A stretch of 64,000 nucleotides of DNA from Psychrobacter maritimus. GTDB lineage: Bacteria; Pseudomonadota; Gammaproteobacteria; Pseudomonadales; Moraxellaceae. Below, piece by piece: positions 1 to 11,099 of this stretch. How positions within the stretch are numbered: the stretch's first letter is position 1; the number at the start of each line of letters is the position of its first letter. The notes beneath the pieces are model-generated. The model had not been told where the DNA came from, searched no databases, and saw only the letters and a program-made list of their open reading frames with translations. Where the stretch lies: positions 1 to 64,000 of the forward strand of contig NZ_CAJHAJ010000007.1 of NCBI RefSeq assembly GCF_904846345.1. Direction: 5' to 3'. Position numbers and translations under genes: made by a program.

Positions 1-82
1 ACTTCTCACTTGTGGCAAGTCCGGTATGTCCTTGCCGATAGTATGCGATGACTTGCATCTTAAAGTCTAGATCGTAACGCAT
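1..82 (-). CDS. IS3-family transposase OrfA, N-terminal fragment (partial at window edge)
   Basis: The first 27 codons read MRYDLDFKMQVIAYYRQG and onward, the typical opening of the helix-turn-helix OrfA subunit of IS150-group elements (basic and aromatic start, then the first helix of the HTH). OrfA binds the IS ends; in this family the full transposase is made by frameshifting into OrfB. The gene is open to the left edge, so whether it is intact cannot be judged. Confidence 0.7.
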   Translation of the reverse strand, partial: MRYDLDFKMQVIAYYRQGHTGLATSEK

Positions 83-88
83 AAAAAT

Positions 89-120
89 ACCCCCATAAGT
101 TGTGTCCAACTTATGGGGGT
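89..120. repeat. 13-bp perfect inverted repeat between the IS end and its transposase start
   Basis: ACCCCCATAAGTT and its exact complement flank the six bases GTGTCC. The outer arm is part of the IS terminal repeat and the inner arm lies just before the OrfA start codon, so the hairpin would form at the 5' end of the transposase mRNA. A role in limiting read-in translation or in transposase binding is inference. Confidence 0.75.
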
Positions 121-192
121 CGGTTCATAAGCTCAGCCTATCGGGGTTTTTTGACAAAGAATTAGCACAGCTGCCATAAGATTTCTTAATAA

Positions 193-1806
193 CTATACGG
201 TAAAGCGAAACCTATCTCTTGAAACATCAAGTACGACAGTTTGATCATAGATATTATAAGTATGGAGACGATCGATATCAGTTGCCCAATTGGGTTCAAT
301 ATAACGCACAAAGGTTTCTTTATAGGATATCGGCGTCAAATCTTCTACTAAGTATAAAGCTATCCTACGTCCGTACCTAATTGTACAGTCCTGGGCAGTA
401 CGAAACAACTGACCATTTTTCCGAAATAGTGCTCCTGCTAATCGTGATCCACGTACATCAATCTTGATAGGTGCAAGCGGATGGAGTGTCCAATCATCCG
501 ACATTAACTTGTCAGAAATATAAATCTGCAACTCTAAACCCGCTGTAATTTCTGATAGTGAACCATGAGTCGTGAAAAGATACCATAGTCCATTGTGTTT
601 AATAACTGCACTATCTAATGCTTTCACCCCAACAACCAACTTATGAACCTTCTCCCACTTGTGAGGAAAGTTTGTCGCTTTCAATAGGTTAATGCAATTG
701 GTCTCTGCAGCTTCTGGAATCATATATATTACATTGTTGTACTTAAATACATTAGGAAAGCTCAAATGAACGCTAATACCTAAATTTGTCGGTCCCGAAT
801 CAATAACTTGATTGCTTTCATTCAGTTCTACCCATTCTATACGACCTATATTTTCTTTGTAATTTAAGCTTTCAAAGAATATATAGCGCCTTGAGTCTTG
901 TTCAATATAAAAAGGATCCGCCCAAAAGCATCCTTTTTCAGGTAATAGCTCCGTATATGTTTGTATTGATTGATCAACAGAGCCAATAAAAATACTCCAT
1001 TGACTTAGATAAGAAATTTTATAAAATATTTCCACAGCGTAATACTTTAAATAACCCGTCAAATGCCTTATAGCAGTTAAATATTTAGTGGTCTTATAGT
1101 TTTTGCAGTCGTCAATTGAATCAGCAAATTTTTCACTCTCGACTCCAATATTATTGTTATGGAAATAACAATACAATATTGATGCTAGAACCCCATTTAA
1201 TTTATGCTCAGTTAAGTTATAGTTCAAATAGAACAAAGTACAATAACCTCTCCCCACAACTTTGTCACCATCAAGGGAATCACTTAATAGGTGTAGACTA
1301 ACTACGCTATGATCCCATCGTTCGGCAAACTGCCAATACAATGCTGGTTCACCTCGTTTTATGGTTTCGTCACCATAATGAAAAGAAAGAATACCTTTTT
1401 TTGTAATACCTAAGACTTTCTCAGTTAAGTTCTGGAAACCAATATTAAGAAGGTAATCTAGATCTGCTGCTCCAAGTTTCTCAATAACTGAGTCTTCAAT
1501 CTCATCAGTAGACTGATACTGTTTTGGTGTTGATATAATGATAGGTATCTTGCCGTTAGCTACCAAATCATGGATAGAATAACCCTTAACATCACTTTTA
1601 GTACGAGAAAGGAAAGAGAATATTCGTTGATTAATAAATGGAATAACCTCTGTTACATTAGATATGATAGATTTTGGTTTTACACTTCGTCGAACAGCGA
1701 TACAAACCTCAACGATACCCTCATCAACTAGAAGTTTTAATGGTTCAAACATGTGCCATGCTAATGTTTCATCTTCTATTAGAATTCCAAGCCTAGTTTT
1801 TTTCAT
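193..1806 (-). CDS. Formyltransferase-like / beta-propeller fusion protein (GIPC-transferase-like C-terminal domain)
   Basis: This is a 537-residue protein beginning MKKTRLGILIEDETLAW. The start at 1806 is chosen over the longer frame to 1866 because AAGG lies about 8 nt upstream. Residues about 1-225 resemble a formyltransferase fold (GILSFHYGD, then RGEPALYWQF, matching the family's H-G-D and RG-P-W positions). Residues about 275-535 resemble the five-bladed propeller domain annotated in glucosamine inositolphosphorylceramide transferase-like proteins (GCFWADPF, HLSFPNVF and DSAVIKHNGLWYLF, each a repeat of the aromatic blade motif). Such fusions are usually met in surface-polysaccharide loci, so a part in modifying a glycan is likely but unproven. 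The gene stands alone, is AT-rich compared with its neighbours and lies next to an IS end, which suggests acquisition. The domain calls are by motif reading only. Confidence 0.6.
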   Translation of the reverse strand: MKKTRLGILIEDETLAWHMFEPLKLLVDEGIVEVCIAVRRSVKPKSIISNVTEVIPFINQRIFSFLSRTKSDVKGYSIHDLVANGKIPIIISTPKQYQSTDEIEDSVIEKLGAADLDYLLNIGFQNLTEKVLGITKKGILSFHYGDETIKRGEPALYWQFAERWDHSVVSLHLLSDSLDGDKVVGRGYCTLFYLNYNLTEHKLNGVLASILYCYFHNNNIGVESEKFADSIDDCKNYKTTKYLTAIRHLTGYLKYYAVEIFYKISYLSQWSIFIGSVDQSIQTYTELLPEKGCFWADPFYIEQDSRRYIFFESLNYKENIGRIEWVELNESNQVIDSGPTNLGISVHLSFPNVFKYNNVIYMIPEAAETNCINLLKATNFPHKWEKVHKLVVGVKALDSAVIKHNGLWYLFTTHGSLSEITAGLELQIYISDKLMSDDWTLHPLAPIKIDVRGSRLAGALFRKNGQLFRTAQDCTIRYGRRIALYLVEDLTPISYKETFVRYIEPNWATDIDRLHTYNIYDQTVVLDVSRDRFRFTV

Positions 1807-2343
1807 CTTTATCGCCTTAAATGGCACACAAGCTGTTGTAGCTATTAACCTACAGCACATGCCCAACTATTCCCTTGAATAAATTTTAAGTCCATTTAAC
1901 CTATATTCTAATACTAGCATATAGTTAAAGAAATTTTATATACTTAAAAGCTTATATAATTTTTGAATAGATTTACTCTACTCTATAGTCTTTTAATTTT
2001 TAAACGATATAACATACGTTAAAGGTTATGAGGTTAATAGAAGCGACTCAACCTAGATAACAGTTCAATATTTACCATAACTGTAAATCCTTACTCGGCA
2101 CTATCAACTTGAGATATATCAATCCATTTATAGCCTATTATCCAAATTAACTAGGCTACTACAACCAGACACAAAAAAGCCCTGCTATCTTAACGACAAC
2201 AGAGCTTTCGGTAGTTCAAACACTTTTACAGAAATACTTACACTTCTAGCGAAAAGTATCTTATAGATTGACTAAAAAAGTACGGTTATTCAATTAAAGC
2301 AACCGAGGTCCATAACATCATACAAATTTAGTAGAGGCATAAA
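1807..2343. other. AT-rich intergenic region
   Basis: This 537-bp stretch separates the fusion gene from groEL. The only clear structure is the groEL terminator near its right end. The first 300 bp are very AT-rich and presumably carry the promoter of the 193-1806 gene, but no convincing -35/-10 pair was found. Confidence 0.6.
2173..2208 (-). terminator. Rho-independent terminator of groESL
   Basis: On the minus strand a stem of AAAGCTCTG with GC-rich CAGGGCTTT (one mismatch) and a 15-nt loop is followed by a run of six T. It lies about 140 nt past the groEL stop codon. Confidence 0.75.
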
Positions 2344-3999
<1,656 letters not shown>

Positions 4000-4120
4000 T
4001 TACTCCACTATTATAAGTATGAGAATGCAATTAAATGTTTTAAAGAATTTTTTTATAAATGCTCTTGAGGTATAAATGGTGTTAGCTAAGAATAATTAGC
4101 TAAAATTGCCTCGTGGACAA

Positions 4121-4411
4121 TTAGCCTTCTAGCACACCCAATACATCAGATTCTTTCATAATCAATAGCTCTTCGCCGTCAACTTTTACCGTTTGACCAG
4201 CATATTGACCGAACAAGACTTTATCGCCAGCTTTTACATCTAACGCGCGAGTTTCACCGTTGTCACGAATCTGACCGTTACCGGTTGCTAGCACTTCACC
4301 TTGTGAAGGTTTTTCTTGAGCAGAACCAGGAAGTAAGATACCACCCGCAGTTTTTGTTTCTTCTTCTATACGGCGGACGACAATACGGTCATGTAAAGGA
4401 CGAATGTTCAT
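4121..4411 (-). CDS. groES: Co-chaperonin GroES (10 kDa)
   Basis: This is the 96-residue heptameric lid of GroEL. It begins [14 protein letters not shown] and contains the mobile loop with the hydrophobic tripeptide ([18 protein letters not shown], residues about 18-35) that contacts GroEL. It is the first gene of the groES-groEL operon. A heat-shock promoter lies about 130-155 nt upstream of the start codon. Confidence 0.98.
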
Positions 4412-5014
4412 CGATATGACTCCAAAAGTTGGTTATTAAAAGTAAGGGTTTATTTGAATTAATGATCTCAATACCAAGATCTATCAAAATGTCTGCTTAA
4501 AAACAGCATTCTTTAGATAAGCTTTGAGCTTGTATCAAAAAGTGGGGGCAAGGTGAGTTCGGTTCAAGTGTAAAGACCAAAAATTTACAAGAATTTTGCA
4601 CATTGTCGCTTATTCAGTCAGTAATGATGTTTTAAAAAAATCATTTGATTGAATTGCACGCTATTAAAGGTCTCAGCATTATTCTAAAACATCGGATTTA
4701 CTATCGAATAGTGGCTGTAAATGCAAGCGGTAGGACCTGAATGCACTTTAGTTATTGCTATCTATTCCATTTACGCCGTCTTACTAAGATTACAGCAAGT
4801 TACTGCGCCTGCTTTATTTAGCAAAACCAGCAACATTAACTACATTAGCCAAACGCTTGACTCTGTCGCTGCCCTTGAAAATGTAACAGAGTATGACCAT
4901 ATATAAGACTGAGCACATAACAAGACCTATAAATAAAAGCTAACAGTCAAACAAAAGACAATATTTATAAATAAAAGCTGATAACACAGCCTGAAACCAA
5001 ATTAAGGAATATCC
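4412..5014. other. Divergent promoter region between groES and the DUF3108 gene
   Basis: It contains the sigma-32-type promoter of groESL on the minus strand. No further gene is supported: a 61-codon frame at 4721-4906 has no ribosome binding site. The right half is plain AT-rich DNA leading to the DUF3108 gene. Confidence 0.6.
4539..4568 (-). promoter_or_regulatory. Heat-shock (sigma-32, RpoH) promoter of groESL
   Basis: On the minus strand CTTGAA is followed after 14 bases by CCCCCACTTT, close to the RpoH consensus CTTGAA plus CCCCATNT with 13-15 bp spacing. Transcription would start near 4530, giving a 5' leader of about 120 nt before groES. This is the promoter type expected for groESL. 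Assignment is from consensus matching only. Confidence 0.8.
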
Positions 5015-5785
5015 ATGAGTTTTTTATTAAACAATAAACAATCCCTAGCAACCGATTCTAATAACCCGAAACGCAGCCCATCTAAATTTTTTACCGTCTT
5101 AACCACTGGGGCGAGCATTGCTGCGATTGGAGCTTTAAGTATGACCGCACCTACCCTTGCCAGCGCCAAAAACATTGAACCATCAAGCGCCAATTATAGC
5201 TTTACCGTTGAAGACAAATACAAAGGGACGGCTACGCGTACGTTAAATAAAGCCGGCAATACGTGGAAATATAACGTCAATGCGCGGGTAGCCGGTGTCG
5301 CAAGTGCCGCGCAAAACAGTACCTTTAGCATTAACGGTAATAATGTCGTTCCAACCCAAGCAAGCACTACTTATAAGCTATTGGGTGTTGGTCGTACCCA
5401 TAAACTGGACTTTAATCCAAGCAGTAAAAAGGTGGTAAGTAACTATCGCGGCAAGTCGACCACCATGAATATGGCGCAGCAAGCTTTTGATGATTTGAGC
5501 CTCGAGGTGCAAATTCGCCAAGACTTGTTAAATGGTAAATTCTCTGGCAACTATTACATGGCGAAAAAAGACAAAGTAGAAAAAACGCCGTTTAAAAAAT
5601 CAGGTAATACTAAGATTACCGTGCCAGCGGGTACCTTTGACACCGTGCGTGTCGACCGTGTCCATGATGACAACAGCCGCTCGACCAGTTTTTGGTTGGC
5701 GCCAAGCTTAGATTATCTACCGGTTAAAGTCAGTCAGATTAACGACGGTAAAAAGATGGATTTAGAATTAACCAAGGTTAATTAA
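5015..5785 (+). CDS. Secreted DUF3108 domain protein
   Basis: This is a 256-residue protein with a long basic N-terminus, a hydrophobic core at about residues 27-48 and a probable signal-peptidase site after TLASA (about residue 51), so it is likely periplasmic. The rest fits DUF3108: YSFTVEDKYKGTATRTL near the start, a short conserved FDDLSLEVQIRQDL segment, and a C-terminal VPAGTFDTVRVDRV followed by the terminal strand DLELTKVN. The function of the family is unknown; it is thought to fold as a beta-barrel like LolA-type proteins. AAGGA lies 7 nt before the start codon. It is a single-gene unit with its own terminator. Confidence 0.8.
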   Translation: MSFLLNNKQSLATDSNNPKRSPSKFFTVLTTGASIAAIGALSMTAPTLASAKNIEPSSANYSFTVEDKYKGTATRTLNKAGNTWKYNVNARVAGVASAAQNSTFSINGNNVVPTQASTTYKLLGVGRTHKLDFNPSSKKVVSNYRGKSTTMNMAQQAFDDLSLEVQIRQDLLNGKFSGNYYMAKKDKVEKTPFKKSGNTKITVPAGTFDTVRVDRVHDDNSRSTSFWLAPSLDYLPVKVSQINDGKKMDLELTKVN

Positions 5786-5814
5786 GCCATTATTTCTGCA
5801 TAAATGACTAACAT

Positions 5815-5851
5815 AAAAAAGCGGCGCTCTAAAGTAGAGCGCCGCTTTTTT
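5815..5851. terminator. Bidirectional rho-independent terminator
   Basis: A perfect 10-bp GC-rich stem (GCGGCGCTCT and its complement) around AAAGT, with six A on one side and six T on the other, lies between two convergent genes and can serve both the DUF3108 gene and the DUF2069-wrbA side. Confidence 0.92.
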
Positions 5852-5906
5852 GCTATCAATCTTGCTATCAATATAGGTTACAACAATACAAGATGCCAAG
5901 ACTCAT

Positions 5907-6404
5907 CTAGCGAGAACGTGGTTGCTTAACGACATTATTCATTGACGGTAGGCGTTTTAGTAAGATAAATAACCAAACATTGATTGCCAGCAATAACACA
6001 AAATCAAGTAGATATACCACTATCTCAGCCCAACTACTGCCATAGATGCGCGTAAACAGCACCACACCGCTCGCGCCGAGATAAACCAAGGTAAACATAC
6101 TGCCTATCAATAGCGCATACGGCGAACGCCCACGTAATATCGATGGCGTCAAGACAAACGCCGGCACCAACCATAGCGCTTGCCAAGCAATACCGCCGAT
6201 AATATCTGGATTACTGGGATTAAAGACACTGATTAAAATCGGCAGCGCCAATAATCTAAAAACCAGCCATACCAACCACGTCACCATTAACCGCTGACGA
6301 ATAGGCGTTATCGGTTTTTGCGCCTTAACAGCATTAGTAGCCTGAGTTGATTTTTCAGTTGGCGTTTGAATGTTATTGTCCTGATTCGAGCGGTTAGTAG
6401 CCAT
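5907..6404 (-). CDS. DUF2069 inner-membrane protein
   Basis: The 165-residue protein has a polar N-terminal tail of about 38 residues and then four hydrophobic segments (about 40-60, 70-88, 95-118 and 127-150). The conserved WQALWLVPAFVLTP and RSPYALLIGSM stretches fit DUF2069, a small membrane family of unknown function that often lies next to wrbA in Moraxellaceae and pseudomonads, as it does here. It is 69 bp downstream of wrbA on the same strand, probably cotranscribed. Confidence 0.75.
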   Translation of the reverse strand: MATNRSNQDNNIQTPTEKSTQATNAVKAQKPITPIRQRLMVTWLVWLVFRLLALPILISVFNPSNPDIIGGIAWQALWLVPAFVLTPSILRGRSPYALLIGSMFTLVYLGASGVVLFTRIYGSSWAEIVVYLLDFVLLLAINVWLFILLKRLPSMNNVVKQPRSR

Positions 6405-6473
6405 GAGAGATATTTATTTCCTAATTGATAGCAGCAAGCAGCAATAGTTAGAGGTCAATTAACTAGACAGCAA

Positions 6474-7514
<1,041 letters not shown>

Positions 7515-9083
7515 ATGGTCGTCATGGAAAACTTATTAAAAAAAATCCCCTTTTTACACCAAAGCTGGTTTCAATTTCTGCGTTTTTTGACGCGGCATTT
7601 TTTTGAAGATAATTGCCAACAAAAAGCCGCGTCACTGACCTATACGACCTTATTATCCATTGTACCTATCCTAACGGTACTCTTAATGATTTTGTCCTCT
7701 GTTCCAGCCTTGGCTTCCGTCAGAGCGCAGATTTATGAAGTTATTTATAGCAATTTGCTGCCCCAATCGAGCTTACAGGTCAGTAAATATATCAATACCT
7801 TTGCTGAGCAATCGTCAAATCTGACCATTATCGGCGCGATGGTTTTATTCTTTACCACCATCATGACCTTGACGACCATTGAGCGCGCTTTTAACCAAAT
7901 ATGGCGGGTAGAAAACCGCTCTGGTGGTATGAAAAGTATGCTGCGCTATTGGACCATCGTCACGCTAGGACCGTTAGTATTAGGCACAGCATTCCTTGCC
8001 TCAAGCGCGGTACAAAGCCTAAGTTTTTTAAATAGACAAATTGCTGGTTATGGTATCGACTGGTCATTTTGGGTACAAGTCGTTTCCTTTACCATCACGG
8101 TAGCCGGCTTTATCAGTATGTATTGGTTTATTCCAAAAGCGCGTGTCCCTGCAAAAAATGCCGCCATTGCCGGTGTGTTTGTCGCCATTATCTTTGAGCT
8201 AATGAAGAATCTTTTTGGTACGGTGATGGCAAACTTTACCAGCTACGAAGTCATTTATGGTGCGTTTGCGGCGCTGCCAATTTTCTTATTATGGATATAT
8301 CTGTCGTGGAACTTGATTTTATTGGGCGTTGAGATTAGCTATACCTTGACTATTTTTGAGACCGAAGAGGTCTATCCGCGCCACCCGCTCTTAAGCTTGC
8401 TCGATATGCTAAACCTTGTTTATACCCATCATTTAAAAGGCGAAGCGGTGAGCGAACAAGCATTGCGCAATGTCTTGGGGCGTAAAGAGCTGCCAAAATG
8501 GTATACCTACCTTAATTATCTACAAGACAGCAACTTGATTACCATGACGGAAGAAGAAGATTATGTGCTGAAAAAAGATTTGAGCAAAATGACTTTATGG
8601 GACTTTTATCGCACTCTACCTTATCCCTTACCTATCAAAGATGAGCTGGATGAGATGAGCCCAGAAGACCAAAAACCGTGGCTAAGCTTGTTGGTCAATC
8701 GCTTTGAAAATACAGAAGCCTATGCCAAGCAGCAATTAAATATGCCGTTAAATACTATTTTTGCTCATAGTGAACCGCGAAAAAAATCAGCGGAAAACGA
8801 AGCCGATTTAGCTAAAAAAGAGCGCTCTAAACTCTTTAGAAAATCTGACGCTGCGACTCCTAATCACTTAATTAAGGAAGATAAAGATAGTGATGACGTC
8901 ACGCCACGTTTTGAGCCGGTCGCTTATGATAAAGACAGCGACATAGAGTATGACGAGCATAATAATGAAATTATCCTACCTAAAGATGTTGATATTGATA
9001 GTGACAAAGTGAATGCTGACAGCAAGCACGCTACCAATAGAAGCGATATCATTACTGAAGCGGATAATCCTACAGCAAATTAG
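7515..9083 (+). CDS. YihY/BrkB family inner-membrane protein
   Basis: Residues about 15-290 match the YihY/BrkB family, with the conserved N-terminal KAASLTYTTLLSIVPILTVL, the RAFNQIWRVENR motif and about six membrane segments. The family is often mislabelled ribonuclease BN; no enzymatic function is established. The 522-residue protein is longer than usual because of a hydrophilic, very acidic C-terminal tail (about 400-522, rich in D, E and K) likely to be disordered in the cytosol. An in-frame ATG nine bases downstream of the start is an equally possible start; neither has a clear ribosome binding site. Confidence 0.85.
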   Translation: MVVMENLLKKIPFLHQSWFQFLRFLTRHFFEDNCQQKAASLTYTTLLSIVPILTVLLMILSSVPALASVRAQIYEVIYSNLLPQSSLQVSKYINTFAEQSSNLTIIGAMVLFFTTIMTLTTIERAFNQIWRVENRSGGMKSMLRYWTIVTLGPLVLGTAFLASSAVQSLSFLNRQIAGYGIDWSFWVQVVSFTITVAGFISMYWFIPKARVPAKNAAIAGVFVAIIFELMKNLFGTVMANFTSYEVIYGAFAALPIFLLWIYLSWNLILLGVEISYTLTIFETEEVYPRHPLLSLLDMLNLVYTHHLKGEAVSEQALRNVLGRKELPKWYTYLNYLQDSNLITMTEEEDYVLKKDLSKMTLWDFYRTLPYPLPIKDELDEMSPEDQKPWLSLLVNRFENTEAYAKQQLNMPLNTIFAHSEPRKKSAENEADLAKKERSKLFRKSDAATPNHLIKEDKDSDDVTPRFEPVAYDKDSDIEYDEHNNEIILPKDVDIDSDKVNADSKHATNRSDIITEADNPTAN

Positions 9084-9120
9084 CTCAATATAACTTTACT
9101 TATAACCGTAATGAGACATA

Positions 9121-9152
9121 AATAAGCCCCTACTGCAGGGGCTTATTTTTTT
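9121..9152 (+). terminator. Rho-independent terminator of the yihY-like gene
   Basis: A perfect 11-bp stem, AATAAGCCCCT with its complement, around a 5-nt loop is followed by a T-run. Confidence 0.9.
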
Positions 9153-9244
9153 ACTAAATTTTTAATCCTTATGGCTTATATGGTAAGGTAATTTACTTTT
9201 AAGAGATTTTATCAGCCAAATAGAATCCTTAATTGTTAATAAAA

Positions 9245-10954
9245 ATGGGATTATTTCTTAGGTTAGTTTTTAGGTCATTTGTGGAGCACAAAACATTGGA
9301 TAAACACCCTGAGAATGGCTGGCTTAAATTTGCATGGCTTACACTCATGCATAGATTAAAGCAATTTACCCAGCTCTGGTCGCTACAGACGCTGACCGAT
9401 TTGCCTGATCGCCTAAGAAATATATGGCAGCAGCTTATTGGCTCTTATTGGTTTATTCCAACTGCTTGTGTGGTGGTAGGTATTTTACTTGCGCCTGTAT
9501 TGGTCACGATTGATGAACATTTCGACCGCGAGACAGTTAGAGAAATCACCTTTGCCTTTACAGGTGATGATGATGCCGCCCGCGCTATTATGACCACCAT
9601 TGCCGGTGCCGTACTCGGTGTCGCTGGGACCACTTTTTCGATTACGATTGCCGTGTTATCGATGGCGTCTTCGCAATTTGGCCCCAGATTGTTACGTAAT
9701 TTTTTGACCGATACGCCTAATCAGTTTGTCTTAGGTGCGTTTATTGGCACTTTTAGCTATAGTTTATTGGTGTTAAAAGCGATTCATAAATATGATGTTG
9801 GTTTTGGGGTGCCGCAATTGGCGGTGACCTTTGCCATTATCATGGCGATTATTTGCGCGTTATTATTGGTGTATTTCGTGCAGCATATGGTACATGCGAT
9901 TCAGGCATCACATGTGATTCAAGGCGCAAGTAATGAGGCGATTAAAAATATTCACTACTGGTATAAAGACCGCTGCGATATTGAGCATCAACGTGACGTT
10001 AAACATCATGACGTTGAACAATTTCATACTTGGCCTGCCACGCCGATTTATCCACCGTGCTCAGGCTATTTGCAGCAAATTTATCTAGAGTCACTGATCA
10101 CCTTGACCCAAGATTATGGCGGCGTGGTGCACATGAACGCCAATCTTGGTGATTTTGTCACTGATAGAAATATTATTGGCTATTTTTATCAGCGTCCAGC
10201 CGACCATTCAGACAATCGCCATCAAACCAATACGCCAAATCTGGCTATCGTCCCGCGTGCGCCTGATGGGCTGTTCTGGCAACGCTTTGCTGGCTGTATA
10301 CGTATTGAGCAACGCTTAAGCCACCCCAACGATATCGCTTATAGCTTAGGACAAATGACTGAAATCGCGGTACGCGCCCTCTCACCAGGGATTAATGATC
10401 CAAAAACAGCGGTCAACTGTGTGCAGTCTTTGACCGCTTGTTTAAGCATTATGATGCGGCGTCAGCCTCCCAGCCCCTATCACTTTTATACATCAAGCCC
10501 AGATCAATCAACGTCAGAGCAACCTGCGCCAGATAAAACAAACTCAGACAACAGCAATATTGAAAGCATAAACAATAAACCACGCGTCGCCATATTAGCC
10601 GTTGTGACTCATACTCCTAAAATATCCGACTTTATCGATGCATCGCTTGGCGAGATACGCCGTTACGCAACGGCAGATTTAATGGTATTAAAGGCGCTTT
10701 GTCAGGCATTGGTGGATCTCAATTATGCTAAAGTTAATAACGCCCAGCAGCAAACGCTACTACATGAGCTGACATTGATTGAACGTGCTGGACAAGACAA
10801 TCTCAGCTATCAAGAATTGGTCGATGACTTAAGCGCCATGTGCCAACAAGCTAAGCAATTTATTCTAAATGAGGATGCCCAGCATCAATACTTTGCTTAT
10901 GTCCCTAAGTTTGATGCTCATATTCGTCAAACGCTACAAGCGCAATCAAGGTAA
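9245..10954 (+). CDS. DUF2254 membrane protein
   Basis: The 569-residue protein has an N-terminal region with hydrophobic segments: GSYWFIPTACVVVGILLAP, then a pair of helices around TIAGAVLGVAGTTFSITIAV, and further helices to about residue 220. A soluble C-terminal half follows. The motif SMASSQFGPRLLRNFL and the later RALSPGINDPKTAVNC are the hallmarks of DUF2254, a family of unknown function. A low-complexity, polar insert (about 420-460) may be a linker. The ATG at 9245 is taken as start; a TTG four codons upstream is also possible. Confidence 0.8.
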   Translation: MGLFLRLVFRSFVEHKTLDKHPENGWLKFAWLTLMHRLKQFTQLWSLQTLTDLPDRLRNIWQQLIGSYWFIPTACVVVGILLAPVLVTIDEHFDRETVREITFAFTGDDDAARAIMTTIAGAVLGVAGTTFSITIAVLSMASSQFGPRLLRNFLTDTPNQFVLGAFIGTFSYSLLVLKAIHKYDVGFGVPQLAVTFAIIMAIICALLLVYFVQHMVHAIQASHVIQGASNEAIKNIHYWYKDRCDIEHQRDVKHHDVEQFHTWPATPIYPPCSGYLQQIYLESLITLTQDYGGVVHMNANLGDFVTDRNIIGYFYQRPADHSDNRHQTNTPNLAIVPRAPDGLFWQRFAGCIRIEQRLSHPNDIAYSLGQMTEIAVRALSPGINDPKTAVNCVQSLTACLSIMMRRQPPSPYHFYTSSPDQSTSEQPAPDKTNSDNSNIESINNKPRVAILAVVTHTPKISDFIDASLGEIRRYATADLMVLKALCQALVDLNYAKVNNAQQQTLLHELTLIERAGQDNLSYQELVDDLSAMCQQAKQFILNEDAQHQYFAYVPKFDAHIRQTLQAQSR

Positions 10955-11099
10955 TCCCTAAAGCAAGTTGCATTACTAAAAATAAGTTTGCTATTCATAA
11001 CTAGCATGCAAGCGCGAAAATAACTAAAATAAAAACCCAGGCAATCTTTATAAGTTCTAATCTTAGGACGATTTTTTATCATTATTTGAGACCTTTTTT

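Larger units (their letters stand above)
1..127 (-). mobile_element. Left end of an IS3-family (IS150-like) insertion sequence, cut by the window edge
   Basis: Read on the minus strand, the terminus is TGAACCGACCCCCATAAG, in the style of IS150-group IS3 ends, followed by a short leader and the start of an OrfA transposase reading away from this end. The outer boundary is placed at base 127 because the TG-start terminal sequence begins there; the next bases, TAA, could be the target duplication, but the other end is not in the window. Family level is supported by both the end sequence and the OrfA start; the exact element is not known. Confidence 0.7.

Noticed and set aside
4721-4906. Open frame of 61 codons upstream of the DUF3108 gene
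   Set aside because: No ribosome binding site, unusual composition, no recognisable motif; it lies in a promoter region.
7515-9083. Ribonuclease BN
   Set aside because: Old misannotation of the YihY/BrkB family; true RNase BN is a different protein.
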